A DNA stretch of 64,000 nucleotides from Pseudoalteromonas sp. NC201 (GTDB lineage: Bacteria; Pseudomonadota; Gammaproteobacteria; Enterobacterales; Alteromonadaceae), in assembly GCF_002850255.1 (NCBI RefSeq), contig NZ_CP022523.1, positions 692,486 through 756,485 of the forward strand. The letters run 5' to 3'. Position 1 is the stretch's first letter; each line of letters begins with the position of its first letter. This document shows positions 42,661 through 51,494 of this stretch, one piece after another. A model generated the notes under the pieces. It saw only the letters and a list, made by a program, of their open reading frames with translations, searched no databases and was not told where the DNA came from. The position numbers and the translations under genes are program-made.

Positions 42661-44079
42661 ATGTTAGAAGATACGGTAAATACAGAGGATAAAATTGCTC
42701 TGGGGGCCGGACAAAAGCGGGTGTTGTTCAGCTTGGCTGTGGTACTCATTTTGCCTACGCTTGGCATGAGTAGTATCAATGTCTTGTTGCCAACACTTGC
42801 TGAGGAGTTTGGCGTGGGGCAGGCATTGGTGAATTGGGTCGTTGTGGCATATTTGCTTTCGCTTACCGCGTTTATTCTTGGTGCTGGCGCTGTTGGAGAT
42901 AGTGTTGGCCGAAAAAGGGCACTTCGCATTGGGATCAGCGTCTTTTGTGTGGGCTCCATTGTCGCTGGGCTGAGCGTAAATCTTTGGATGTTGATTGCTG
43001 CTAGGCTGTTCCAAGGCATTGGCGCTGCGCTGTTATTATCTCAAATATTTGCACTGGCAAGCGTTGCGATGCCAAAGCGTAAAGTTGGACTTGCAATGGG
43101 GTTACTCGGTACTACCGCTGCGATTGGCACGGCACTGGGGCCATTGCTAAGTGGCGCAATGCTAGAGTGGTTATCATGGCAGTTCACTTTTTGGTTGATG
43201 ATATTGCTTGGTGGTGCAGCTTACTTTTTAATAGCAAGATTTCTGCCTGATGATGTCGCAAGTCCACCTGAGCTACAGCGTTTTGATGTTATTGGAAGTG
43301 TGTGGCTGTCAGTGTCATGCCTATTTTATGTGTTGGCTATGCCATCGAGTAGTTCGTTTAGCCTTGTCTTGCATAGCGTATTTTTCTTCTTTTCTGTGGC
43401 TTTTATCTACTGTTTTGTACAAAGCCAAAAGCATGCTCAATTTCCACTTGTGAGTTTGGCTTTTCTGAAACACAAGCTACGCAACACCTCGTTAATCGTG
43501 AGCTTTATAGTTGACGCCATCGCGATGTCGACATTAGTTGTCGGGCCTTTTTATCTCACTTATGCGTTAGGGCTGAGCCCGGTCACGGTTGGTCTTATTG
43601 TGTCTATTGGACCTTGTATTGCTGCTGTCGCTGGTTATCCGTCAGGCGAGGTGGTTGATCATTTTGGCATCGCGTTTGCCATGTTTTTGGGCTTGCTGAT
43701 GATCCTCATCGGGACAATTAGTTTTGCAATCCTACCTTCATTATTTGGACTTTATGGCTATGTTGTCGCGTTATTTGTGTTAACTCCCGGAAGGCAGTTG
43801 TTTCTAGCGGCTCACCATACCTTTGTGATGACGACAGTAGCCGAAAAAGAAAAGGGCATGGGATCAGGGCTCATTAATTTATGTAAAAACTTAGGGTTAA
43901 TGACCGGAGCCTCATTACTTGGTGGTGTATTTAGCCTGTTGTTGCAGGTCAAGAGTGCGACCTTGGCAAGCTCTGCACAGCTGAATATGGCATTTTCAAT
44001 GACCTTTTTACTCGCCGCACTGTTTATTTTGGTCTCGCTCGTTGCCGTATTTGTGATTAGCCGAAAGCAAGCGTTTTAA
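42661..44079 (+). CDS. MFS transporter, EmrB/QacA-type (14 TM)
   Basis: A 472-residue membrane protein with about 14 hydrophobic helices. Family markers are the motif-A-like GAVGDSVGRKRALRIG between TM2 and TM3 and RLFQGIGAALLLSQIFALA in TM4. Motif C appears as LGTTAAIGTALGPLLSGAMLEWLSWQFTFW. It is probably a proton-driven exporter of a hydrophobic or amphipathic compound. It lies 102 bp ahead of the thermostable-hemolysin operon on the same strand, so it may export that operon's product, which is inference. AGGAG lies about 10 bp before the ATG. Confidence 0.9.
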   Translation: MLEDTVNTEDKIALGAGQKRVLFSLAVVLILPTLGMSSINVLLPTLAEEFGVGQALVNWVVVAYLLSLTAFILGAGAVGDSVGRKRALRIGISVFCVGSIVAGLSVNLWMLIAARLFQGIGAALLLSQIFALASVAMPKRKVGLAMGLLGTTAAIGTALGPLLSGAMLEWLSWQFTFWLMILLGGAAYFLIARFLPDDVASPPELQRFDVIGSVWLSVSCLFYVLAMPSSSSFSLVLHSVFFFFSVAFIYCFVQSQKHAQFPLVSLAFLKHKLRNTSLIVSFIVDAIAMSTLVVGPFYLTYALGLSPVTVGLIVSIGPCIAAVAGYPSGEVVDHFGIAFAMFLGLLMILIGTISFAILPSLFGLYGYVVALFVLTPGRQLFLAAHHTFVMTTVAEKEKGMGSGLINLCKNLGLMTGASLLGGVFSLLLQVKSATLASSAQLNMAFSMTFLLAALFILVSLVAVFVISRKQAF

Positions 44080-44180
44080 AACAGGAATGCGTATTTCGAA
44101 AAATTTTTTCCGCCTTTTTTCAAACTTAAGGTTTTCTTAATTTTCGCTTTTTAAAGTTTTTACATCAGAACAGGAAAGGT

Positions 44181-44828
44181 GTGAAAACGATGGGTGAAGC
44201 ACTACAAGCAACAAACTCACAAAGTCGCCTTAGATGGGCAAACAAGACTTGCGGTGCGCGCGCTGAATTGGAGCACGCTATCCACAGTGGTTTTGCCCAT
44301 GCTTTTGGCGCTGACATTCATGAGTATTATCCCCTTTTAAGCCATTTAAACTACCGCCAAAGCGATTGCTTTTTAGGTCTTAGATTTGCAGCCAAAGACG
44401 CATTATTTGTGGAGCAGTATCTTAATCGTGCGGTAGAGCAGTGCCTCTCAACGGTTTCAGATCGTAATCATATCGCAGAACTTGGCAATTTGTTCTCAAC
44501 AGGCCGAATGGCAACGTTAAGCCACTTTATTGTACTGGCTCAAGCACTGCTTGAGAGTGATATCCGCTATTTGGTGTTTACGGCAACCAAACAAGTGCGT
44601 GCATTGATGAAGTTATGCCAAGTCGAGGTTAACAAGATTTCTTTGGCACACGGCACTATCGCCTCAGCCAAAGATTATGGCAGCTATTACCAATGTGCTC
44701 CCATGGTTTGTTCGGTCGATTTACATCAAGCCCTGCAGGTGATCACAAACACTGAAATGTATCAACACTTACTACAAGGACTCGAGGTCGAAATCGCGAG
44801 CTTAAAAGAGGCATTTTTATATGTGTGA
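44181..44828 (+). CDS. Thermostable hemolysin family protein
   Basis: A 215-residue protein matching the T_hemolysin family first named from Vibrio delta-VPH. Features are HAFGADIHEYYPLLSHL, a Cys-containing DCFLGLRFA strand, LFVEQYLNRAVEQ, and the AELGNLFSTGRMATLSHFIVLAQALL core. The fold of this family resembles acyltransferase (GNAT/LuxI-like) domains, so an enzymatic role in a biosynthetic pathway is more plausible than membrane lysis. A GTG start follows AGGAAAGG closely. It overlaps the next gene by 8 bp and opens a ten-gene coupled operon. Confidence 0.85.
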   Translation: MKTMGEALQATNSQSRLRWANKTCGARAELEHAIHSGFAHAFGADIHEYYPLLSHLNYRQSDCFLGLRFAAKDALFVEQYLNRAVEQCLSTVSDRNHIAELGNLFSTGRMATLSHFIVLAQALLESDIRYLVFTATKQVRALMKLCQVEVNKISLAHGTIASAKDYGSYYQCAPMVCSVDLHQALQVITNTEMYQHLLQGLEVEIASLKEAFLYV

Positions 44829-46296
44829 TTTCTTAAAAAAACTGCCACATCAAGACAGTGATGTGCTTTTACAACAAGGGCAAACTCGTCTCACTTTTGC
44901 TGAGGTAAAGTCTTACACGCAAGCATTGGCTGAGCGCTTTATTGTGATGAGTGGCGAGAGTGTTGCGGTCTCTCTAGACAACTCTATCGCTTGGTTATTG
45001 GTAGATTTTGCACTATTACAAGCGAATAAAGTGTCTATTCCAGTACCTCATTTCTTTACCACAGCGCAAGTTGAACACACCCTTGAGCAGTCAAAAGCAA
45101 ACTGGTTGATCAGCGATACCAAGCTTGAAAATAGCGCTGAATATTCGGTGTTAGATGTCTATGGTCAAGCAATCTATGTATATCAAACTAGGTGTGAAAG
45201 CACGGGAGCCTATTTTCCTAAAACGCAAAAGATCACTTATACCTCAGGTTCAACAGGCGCACCAAAAGGCGTATGTCTGTCGGTTGAAAACCAGCTTGTC
45301 GTGGCGAGTAGTTTATGCGAAACCATCGCACTTAATCGGCCTAAGCACTTATGTTTATTGCCGCTACCGGTGTTGCTAGAAAACATCGCGGGTGTGTATG
45401 CGCCGCTACTCAGTGGTGGCATGGTTGAGGTAACCGAACTTGCGTCGCTAGGCTTTTCGGGCAGCCAGTTGCTATATCCACAAAAGTTGCTGCAAAAGAT
45501 AAGTGAAGTACAACCAAATAGCTTAATTTTAGTGCCTGAGCTGCTGCGTTGCCTGATAAGCGCTGCACAGCAAGGGTGGCAACCCCCCGCAAGTTTACGC
45601 TTTATTGCGGTCGGTGGCGCTAAAGTTGACACTGAACTGCTACAGCAAGCTAAACGGCTGGGCTTACCTGTGTTTCAAGGGTATGGGCTTTCCGAGTCGG
45701 GGTCTGTTGTTGCATTGAATACTGGTGAGCAAGATGGCAGCGTTGGTAAGTTACTGCCTCATATTCAGGCACGTATTGTGGCAGATGAGTTAGAGATCAA
45801 AGGTAATAACTTTTTAGGTTACTTAGGCGGCGAAGCGATAGCCCAAGATGCGTGGTTAAAAACTGGCGACAGAGTGTCCAAGCGTGAGCAGCATTTTGTC
45901 ATCGAAGGTCGGCTAAAAAATCTTCTGATCAATAGCTTTGGACGCAATATTTCTCCCGAGTGGCCGGAGTCCGTTTTGCTTGCTTATGTACCTTTACTGC
46001 AATGCGTGGTGGTGGGTGATGGCAAGCCATTTTTAACGGCGCTTATTTACACCCCGACACAACTAACAGCTGCTGTGATTGATAACGCCATTGAGCTTGC
46101 CAACCAGCAACTCCCTGATTACGCCCAAATAAAATGTTATGTGCGCGTAGAGGAAGCCTTTTCGGTAGGTAACGGCATGCTTACCGCGAACGGGAGACCT
46201 AAACGCGACGTGATTTTAGCTAATTTCGCGCAGCAAATTTCAGCGCTTTACTCCCAGAATCAATACGAAGCGGCAGAGCAAGTAGCTTCGGTTTAA
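44821..46296 (+). CDS. AMP-binding (acyl/aryl-CoA ligase-like) enzyme
   Basis: A 491-residue adenylate-forming enzyme. The phosphate loop ITYTSGSTGAPKGVCLS, the GYGLSESGSVVALN segment and the KTGDRV aspartate motif are present. The C-terminus has LTANGRPKRDVIL, whose Lys could serve as the adenylation lysine. It activates a carboxylic acid (fatty or aryl) as an acyl-AMP and then transfers it to CoA or a partner. Coupling to the hemolysin-like gene upstream and the diiron protein downstream suggests a small biosynthetic pathway on a fatty or amino acid substrate. Confidence 0.88.
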   Translation: MCDFLKKLPHQDSDVLLQQGQTRLTFAEVKSYTQALAERFIVMSGESVAVSLDNSIAWLLVDFALLQANKVSIPVPHFFTTAQVEHTLEQSKANWLISDTKLENSAEYSVLDVYGQAIYVYQTRCESTGAYFPKTQKITYTSGSTGAPKGVCLSVENQLVVASSLCETIALNRPKHLCLLPLPVLLENIAGVYAPLLSGGMVEVTELASLGFSGSQLLYPQKLLQKISEVQPNSLILVPELLRCLISAAQQGWQPPASLRFIAVGGAKVDTELLQQAKRLGLPVFQGYGLSESGSVVALNTGEQDGSVGKLLPHIQARIVADELEIKGNNFLGYLGGEAIAQDAWLKTGDRVSKREQHFVIEGRLKNLLINSFGRNISPEWPESVLLAYVPLLQCVVVGDGKPFLTALIYTPTQLTAAVIDNAIELANQQLPDYAQIKCYVRVEEAFSVGNGMLTANGRPKRDVILANFAQQISALYSQNQYEAAEQVASV

Positions 46297-46309
46297 AAGG
46301 AAAACGACA

Positions 46310-46993
46310 ATGAGTAACTTTTACCAAACCCTACAATCCGAAACGGAACAAGCGCGCCAATATCTACTAAGCGCACCCATTATTCATGATGTTTTTCATG
46401 GTCAGATCACCAAAGGTCAATACGTTTCATTTTTACAGCAGGCGTTTCATCACGTAAAGCACACAGTACCACTCCTTATGGCGTGTGGCGCAAGACTAGA
46501 TGACAGTAAAGAATGGTTGCGAGAAGCGATAGGGCATTACATCGAAGAAGAAATGGGACACCAAGAGTGGATCCTTAATGATATTGCCGCCTGTGGTGTG
46601 GATAAAGAAGTAATACGTCATAGCATGCCAAGCTTCGCAACTGAAATGATGGTGTCTTATGCGTACGACAGTATCGCTCGTAAACATCCATTGAGCTTTT
46701 TTGGCATGGTTAATGTGCTTGAGGGCACTTCCATCGCACTTGCCGATGATGCAGCTCGTCAAATTGCGAAGAAACTTGGTCTGCCTCGTAGCGCATTTTC
46801 CTATTTAACATCTCATGGCGCGTTAGATGTTGAGCATATTGACTTTTTTGCAGGGCTGATGAACAAGATCAGCTGTGAAAAAGAGCAAGCGATCATTATT
46901 CACAGCGCTAAACAGTTTTATCGCTTGTACGGCGACATATTCCGCAATATTGAAGCGGTGCCTGCAGGTGTTGAATTTGCGGAGGTAGGTTGA
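46310..46993 (+). CDS. Heme-oxygenase-like diiron (TenA/PqqC-type) oxidase
   Basis: A 227-residue all-helical protein. The metal-ligand pattern of HDO enzymes is visible: HYIEEEMGHQEWILNDI supplies Glu and His, VLEGTSIAL gives a Glu, and HGALDVEHIDFF gives Asp and His. Relatives include UndA-type and other iron-dependent oxidases annotated as iron-containing redox enzymes. It could oxidise or decarboxylate the acid activated by the upstream ligase. It lies 14 bp after that ligase and overlaps the SDR gene by 4 bp. Confidence 0.82.
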   Translation: MSNFYQTLQSETEQARQYLLSAPIIHDVFHGQITKGQYVSFLQQAFHHVKHTVPLLMACGARLDDSKEWLREAIGHYIEEEMGHQEWILNDIAACGVDKEVIRHSMPSFATEMMVSYAYDSIARKHPLSFFGMVNVLEGTSIALADDAARQIAKKLGLPRSAFSYLTSHGALDVEHIDFFAGLMNKISCEKEQAIIIHSAKQFYRLYGDIFRNIEAVPAGVEFAEVG

Positions 46994-47784
46994 TGAAAGC
47001 AACAAAACTTGCCGTTATCACCGGGGGATCTCGGGGGATCGGTCGGGCCATTAGTAAACAGTTGGCCATGCATAATTGGCGTTGTTTGCTGATTGGTCGA
47101 GACAGCGAAAAATTAAAGCAGGTGATAGCGGGGTTATCCGGAGAACACGATTATCTTGCTTTGGATATCACCGCTGAGGACGCTGCGACACAAATCGCGA
47201 GAAAAGCGGCGACTATGGGTGGGGTTGACTTACTCGTCAACAACGCGGGCATTAACACCATGGCTGGGTTTGCTGAAATTTTACCAACTGACTTAAAAAA
47301 GCAGATGGAGACGAATTTATTGGCGCCCATGCTAGTTAGTCAAGCCTGTTTACCACAACTGATCTCAAGTCATGGCACCATAGTTAACCTAGGTTCAGCG
47401 TTTGGCTCTATCGGCTTTCCATATCAAAGCAGTTATTGCGCAAGCAAGTTCGGTTTGCGTGGTTTTACAGAGGCACTGACGCGGGAGCTCGATAACCAAG
47501 TAGCGGTTAAATATCTCGCGCCACGCGCAACCACAACTGAAATGAATGACGACCGCGCGACAGCTGTAAACCATGCACTCGGCAATCAGATGGACTCGCC
47601 AGAGGTCGTCGCACAAGCCTTTATGAAATTGCTCCATAGCAACACCAAACGTGCTGCCATTGGTTTTCCTGAACGATTTTTTGCGAGACTCAATGGCTTG
47701 CTACCAGAGCTTGTTGATAACGCATTAATCAAAAAAGTGAAAACCATCCAAACCATTTTTTCCACTAAGGAGTCATTACGATGA
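46990..47784 (+). CDS. Short-chain dehydrogenase/reductase
   Basis: A 264-residue NAD(P)-dependent oxidoreductase. It shows the Rossmann motif ITGGSRGIGRAIS, NNAG, and a Ser upstream of the YCASK active site; the Tyr and Lys are intact. The C-terminal tail is extended by a basic amphipathic helix (ALIKKVKTIQTIF), possibly membrane-associated. The gene overlaps both neighbours (ATGA type at 47781). The reaction is probably reduction of a keto or aldehyde intermediate of the pathway encoded by this operon. Confidence 0.92.
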   Translation: MMKATKLAVITGGSRGIGRAISKQLAMHNWRCLLIGRDSEKLKQVIAGLSGEHDYLALDITAEDAATQIARKAATMGGVDLLVNNAGINTMAGFAEILPTDLKKQMETNLLAPMLVSQACLPQLISSHGTIVNLGSAFGSIGFPYQSSYCASKFGLRGFTEALTRELDNQVAVKYLAPRATTTEMNDDRATAVNHALGNQMDSPEVVAQAFMKLLHSNTKRAAIGFPERFFARLNGLLPELVDNALIKKVKTIQTIFSTKESLR

Positions 47785-48437
47785 ACGCACTAAAAACCTT
47801 GTTAGCTTCAGCAACATTACTGGTATTCAGTCAAGGTGCTTGGGCAGCATTTGACGATGATCTTAGCCAAGTCCAAACTAAATGGGCAACGGTAAATTAT
47901 GAAACCGAAGGCGATGCCCAAGAAAAAGCATTTGAAGAGCTGGTTAAGCAGTGCGTGGCATTTGTTGAACAATATCCAGATCGCGCTGAAGCTTACATCT
48001 GGCGTGGTATTGTGCAGTCGAGCTTTGCAGGAGCGAAAGGTGGCTTGGGGGCGCTTGGTCTTGCCAAAGATGCAAAAGCCTCATTCGAAAAAGCCATTGA
48101 ACTTGATAAAAACGCACTGTCTGGTTCTGCATTAACGAGTTTAGGCACGCTCTATGCTCAGGTCCCAGGCTGGCCAATTGGGTTTGGCAGCGATAAAAAG
48201 GCGAAAAAGCTGTTCCAAGAATCATTAGCGATCAATCCGGCAGGAATTGATGTAAACTATTTCTATGCACAGTTTTTATATGACGAACGTGATTATAGTG
48301 CCGCACTTGCGCACTTAAAAAAAGCGCAGAATGCGCCAAGCCGTCCGGGTAGAGAAAAAGCCGATGAATACCGTCAAGAAGAAGTGGCACAGCTACTGGC
48401 TAAAGTCGAAAAAAAGCTAAAAAGAAGGAATAAATGA
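47781..48437 (+). CDS. Exported TPR-like protein
   Basis: A 218-residue protein with a signal peptide (MNALKTLLASATLLVFSQGAWA). TPR-like helical repeats follow (AEAYIWRGIVQSSFAGAKGG..., AKASFEKAIELDKNALSGSALTSLGTLYAQVPG, YSAALAHLKKAQNAP). The tail is basic. It may serve as a scaffold or assembly factor in the periplasm. Start and stop overlap the flanking genes (ATGA at 47781; 4 bp at 48434), so it is an integral part of the operon. Confidence 0.8.
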   Translation: MNALKTLLASATLLVFSQGAWAAFDDDLSQVQTKWATVNYETEGDAQEKAFEELVKQCVAFVEQYPDRAEAYIWRGIVQSSFAGAKGGLGALGLAKDAKASFEKAIELDKNALSGSALTSLGTLYAQVPGWPIGFGSDKKAKKLFQESLAINPAGIDVNYFYAQFLYDERDYSAALAHLKKAQNAPSRPGREKADEYRQEEVAQLLAKVEKKLKRRNK

Positions 48438-49096
48438 GGCTATTACTTGTAGAGGACGATGAGCTACTGGCACAGGGGCTCATCGCATCACTCAAAAAAG
48501 AAGGGTATGCCATTGAGCATGCGTCGACGCAAAGACAAGCAATCAGTTTTGTTGAATCTGGTGAATTTGAGCTGGTGGTGCTTGACCTAGGTCTACCCGA
48601 CGGAGATGGTTTGGCGGTACTCAAGGCGCTGAAAAAAACCAAATCGCAAACCGCTGTGCTCATTCTAACAGCGAGAAATAGTCTTGATGATAAAATTGCA
48701 GGGCTGGATTTAGGGGCTGATGACTATTTGGCTAAGCCGTTTGAGCCTAAAGAACTGTTTGCGCGTTTACGGGTGATTGGTCGACGCTTCACCAAACAAG
48801 TGAGCAGCACGTTGAGCTGCAACGATGTCGTGTTAGATCTCGCCAGTCACGAGGTGCTTGTCAGTGGTAGCGCTCAAGAATTACCTCGTAAAGAATATAT
48901 GTTACTCAAAGCGTTGATGGAAAACAGCGGCCGTGTGCTGTCTAAAACTCAATTAGAATCTAAGCTCTATGATTGGGGAGAAGCTTTAGGCTCTAATGCT
49001 ATTGAGGTACATATTCATCACCTCCGCAAGAAAATGCCCGATGGATTTATCAAAACGCTGCGTGGCATTGGCTATGTGGTTGGCAAGGGGGCTTAG
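48434..49096 (+). CDS. OmpR/PhoB-family response regulator
   Basis: A 220-residue regulator. The receiver domain has VEDDELLAQGL, phospho-acceptor Asp in LVVLDLGLPDGDGL, LILTARNSLDDK and YLAKPFEPKELFARLR (Lys). The winged-helix DNA-binding domain ends with NAIEVHIHHLRKKMPDGFIKTLRGIGYV. It is most like the QseB/PmrA group. It abuts the sensor kinase at 49096. It is unusual that the two-component pair is embedded mid-operon after the biosynthetic genes, implying autoregulation of the whole operon. Confidence 0.93.
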   Translation: MRLLLVEDDELLAQGLIASLKKEGYAIEHASTQRQAISFVESGEFELVVLDLGLPDGDGLAVLKALKKTKSQTAVLILTARNSLDDKIAGLDLGADDYLAKPFEPKELFARLRVIGRRFTKQVSSTLSCNDVVLDLASHEVLVSGSAQELPRKEYMLLKALMENSGRVLSKTQLESKLYDWGEALGSNAIEVHIHHLRKKMPDGFIKTLRGIGYVVGKGA

Positions 49097-50427
49097 TGGG
49101 CACGAAAAGCTCGCTTGGAGGTGCTTCAATAACGAGAAAGTTGACCCTAATTTTAGTGTCAGCTTTGGTGCTGACTGCATCCATGGCGCTGCTACGGGGC
49201 TATCACTCCAGCATGGCGATGGCACAAGCACAATTAGACAGCCATTTAGAGTCCATCGCAACACTCGTTAATGCTCAAGTTACTGCGACTACCTTGCCCA
49301 GTGGTGCGGGTAACAACGCATTTTACTTTTTAGTGCTTGAGCACAATCAAGTTGTTGCGGGTAGTGAGCTACTTGCTAAGTACAAGAACAAGCTTAAATA
49401 TCATGCTGGGTTTAGCACCCAAAATGTGGGGGCGACTAGACTCAGAACTTTCAGTGAAGCGTTTGGCGAAAGGCAAGTACTGGTGGCTGAGCCGGTACAA
49501 AAGCGTTTTGCCCTTGCTGAAGGTATGATTGTCTCAGCAATGACGCCATTGGTGGTGATTATGCCGTTTCTTGCGGTGTTTATCGCATGGATTATATATA
49601 CGGCGTTAAAGCCTTTACGAGATCTTTCTAACGAGCTTAGACGACGTAACCCCAAAGACTTTACACAGCTGGCAGTGCAAAGCGACAAAGCAGAGGTGGC
49701 AATCGTTATCGCGACGCTAAATGACCTCTTTCAAAAGGTTGAAGTCGCGTATCTCAAAGAGCGTTATTTTGCTTCCGATGCCGCTCATGAGTTAAAAACG
49801 CCGATCGCAAGCTTAAAAATTCATCTGCATAATTTAACGCACGATACTAAGCATCCCAGTGCCACTGCTATGTCAAAAGGGCTTGAGCAGTTAAACCATG
49901 TGGTTGAGCAAATGCTGACGTTAGCGCGTACAGAGCCAGAACTGTGGCATAAGCAATTTGCGCAGCAAGACTTAGTGGCATTAACTCAAGACTTGATTGC
50001 TAACTGTTACCCGAGAATTGAACAAAAATCACAAAATATCAGCTTAGAAGCGTCAGAAGCGACCTTAGAGGGCTGTGAGTTCACATTAACCACATTATTT
50101 TCTAATCTAATTGGTAATGCTATTAAATACACGCCAATTGAAGGTGACATAGAAGTAAAAATTCAGCAGCATGCGCAGCGGGTTGTATGGCAAATCGATG
50201 ATTCGGGTTGTGGTATGTCGGATGCGGAAATAGAACGAATTTTTGACAGATTTTATCGCGTTGGTGGAGATAAACACCCTTCAGGGGAAAAAGGGGCAGG
50301 TTTAGGAATGGCGATAGTCAATCATATAATTGCAATTTATCATGCAGATATCTCTTTTGCTCGCAGTCATTTAGGTGGGCTTAGAGTTTGTGTAAATTTA
50401 CCGAGGGGGCTGGATGCTAAGGACTAA
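49096..50427 (+). CDS. Sensor histidine kinase, QseC/PmrB-like
   Basis: A 443-residue inner-membrane kinase. TM1 is near residues 13-32, followed by a periplasmic domain of about 110 residues (HLESIATLVNAQVTATTL...) and TM2 near 148-172. HisKA has SDAAHELKTPIASLKIHL with the phospho-His. The ATPase domain shows NLIGNAIKYTP, DDSGCGMS and GEKGAGLGMAIVNHI. A GTG start abuts the response-regulator stop. The periplasmic domain may sense a metal, given the cupredoxin and FTR1-like genes that follow, but this is inference. Confidence 0.92.
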   Translation: MGTKSSLGGASITRKLTLILVSALVLTASMALLRGYHSSMAMAQAQLDSHLESIATLVNAQVTATTLPSGAGNNAFYFLVLEHNQVVAGSELLAKYKNKLKYHAGFSTQNVGATRLRTFSEAFGERQVLVAEPVQKRFALAEGMIVSAMTPLVVIMPFLAVFIAWIIYTALKPLRDLSNELRRRNPKDFTQLAVQSDKAEVAIVIATLNDLFQKVEVAYLKERYFASDAAHELKTPIASLKIHLHNLTHDTKHPSATAMSKGLEQLNHVVEQMLTLARTEPELWHKQFAQQDLVALTQDLIANCYPRIEQKSQNISLEASEATLEGCEFTLTTLFSNLIGNAIKYTPIEGDIEVKIQQHAQRVVWQIDDSGCGMSDAEIERIFDRFYRVGGDKHPSGEKGAGLGMAIVNHIIAIYHADISFARSHLGGLRVCVNLPRGLDAKD

Positions 50428-50773
50428 GGTCTCTTCGCTGTCTTTCGCGCTTGGTTTGCCTTTGGCGACCTGTAGTTTCGCCTTGTGGGCGGAAGAAAGT
50501 TATACCATTATTCTTAAAAATCATTTGTTTACACCTGCACAAGTTGAGGTTCCGGCAAATCGTAAAGTAAAGCTCATCATCGAAAATCAAGACCCTCAGG
50601 TTGAAGAGTTTGACAGTTTTGATCTTAATCGTGAAAAAGTGCTCTTTCCAAACCGTAAAAGTGTGATTTATATCGGCCCGCTAGCACCCGGTGAATATAG
50701 TTTTTTTGGTGAATTTTCACCAAATACAGCACAAGGTATCGTTATCGTGAAGGATCCAAACAATGCTTCTTAA
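50414..50773 (+). CDS. Exported cupredoxin-like protein
   Basis: A 119-residue protein with a signal peptide (to about residue 26, FALWA) and a cupredoxin_1 beta-sandwich (YTIILKNHLFTPAQVEVPANRKVKLIIENQDPQVEEFDSFDLNREKVL; GPLAPGEYSFFGEF). The usual C-x-H-x-M copper ligands are not visible. It matches the EfeO-N/FtrB-like cupredoxins that accompany FTR1 iron permeases. It overlaps both the kinase gene (14 bp) and the FTR1-like gene (11 bp). Confidence 0.8.
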   Translation: MLRTKVSSLSFALGLPLATCSFALWAEESYTIILKNHLFTPAQVEVPANRKVKLIIENQDPQVEEFDSFDLNREKVLFPNRKSVIYIGPLAPGEYSFFGEFSPNTAQGIVIVKDPNNAS

Positions 50774-51494
50774 TGCGGTGGTAGTGAGCGTGAACCAATT
50801 ATTACCAGTAACTGTACTTTGGGTACTATTAGCACAATGTACCAATGCTGCTTTACCACTTAAAACGACACTCATCGCGTTGAGTGCGGGGCTAGTCGGC
50901 TGTTTTGGCATATGGTTTTTGGGTGGAGAAATAGCCTCGAGTTTTGATTATCGCGGGTTCGAGTTATTGCAAATAGGACTGCTACTCAGTTTATTTTGCT
51001 TAATGATTGCAACAAAACGCACCGGACGTACGGCACTTGCTGCCTTGGCCTTTGGATTAGCCGTGGTACTGTATTTGCACCATTTGGCAAGCTTTGCGTT
51101 CTCTTACTCAAAGCCAGCGGATGGTCAAACCCTCGCTATTGGTACCTCGCTCGGTGTGGGGATCTGTTTGAGCTTTTCTATTCTACTCTTCTTTTTCCTT
51201 GATTGGTTGAAGAGTAAGCACTTACCTTGGTTGTTGCTATTGTTATTGGCTTTACACGGTGCGAGTAAGGTGTCGATTGCATTGGACTTGGCGCTTCAAG
51301 TGGACTTAATTAGTGCCGCCAGACTTGAAATTGACTTGCGACAAATTGTGGACGAACACAGTGTTGTTGGTCGAGTGCTAAGAGTATTAGTGGGGTATGA
51401 AGCAACACCAAATGCTGCGACGCTTGCAGGGTTTGGAGGCGCGTTGATTACGTTCTTGGGATGTACATATTGGAGAACAGCGCATGCGAAATAA
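50763..51494 (+). CDS. FTR1-like membrane protein lacking REXXE motifs
   Basis: A 243-residue protein with about seven membrane helices. The C-terminal segment (IVDEHSVVGRVLRVLVGYEATPN) is typical of the last loop of FTR1 permeases. However, the first helix reads VVVSVNQLLPVTVLWVLL where FTR1 has the iron-binding REGLE, and no second REXXE is present. It is therefore probably not a standard iron channel. Gene order cupredoxin then FTR1-like matches Ftr-type iron uptake. It may have been repurposed as a sensor or electron-transfer membrane partner. Confidence 0.7.
   Translation: MLLNAVVVSVNQLLPVTVLWVLLAQCTNAALPLKTTLIALSAGLVGCFGIWFLGGEIASSFDYRGFELLQIGLLLSLFCLMIATKRTGRTALAALAFGLAVVLYLHHLASFAFSYSKPADGQTLAIGTSLGVGICLSFSILLFFFLDWLKSKHLPWLLLLLLALHGASKVSIALDLALQVDLISAARLEIDLRQIVDEHSVVGRVLRVLVGYEATPNAATLAGFGGALITFLGCTYWRTAHAK

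Noticed and set aside
42564..43019. Long minus-strand frames opposite the MFS gene
   Set aside because: They mirror the codon pattern of the transporter and have no initiation signal or domain.
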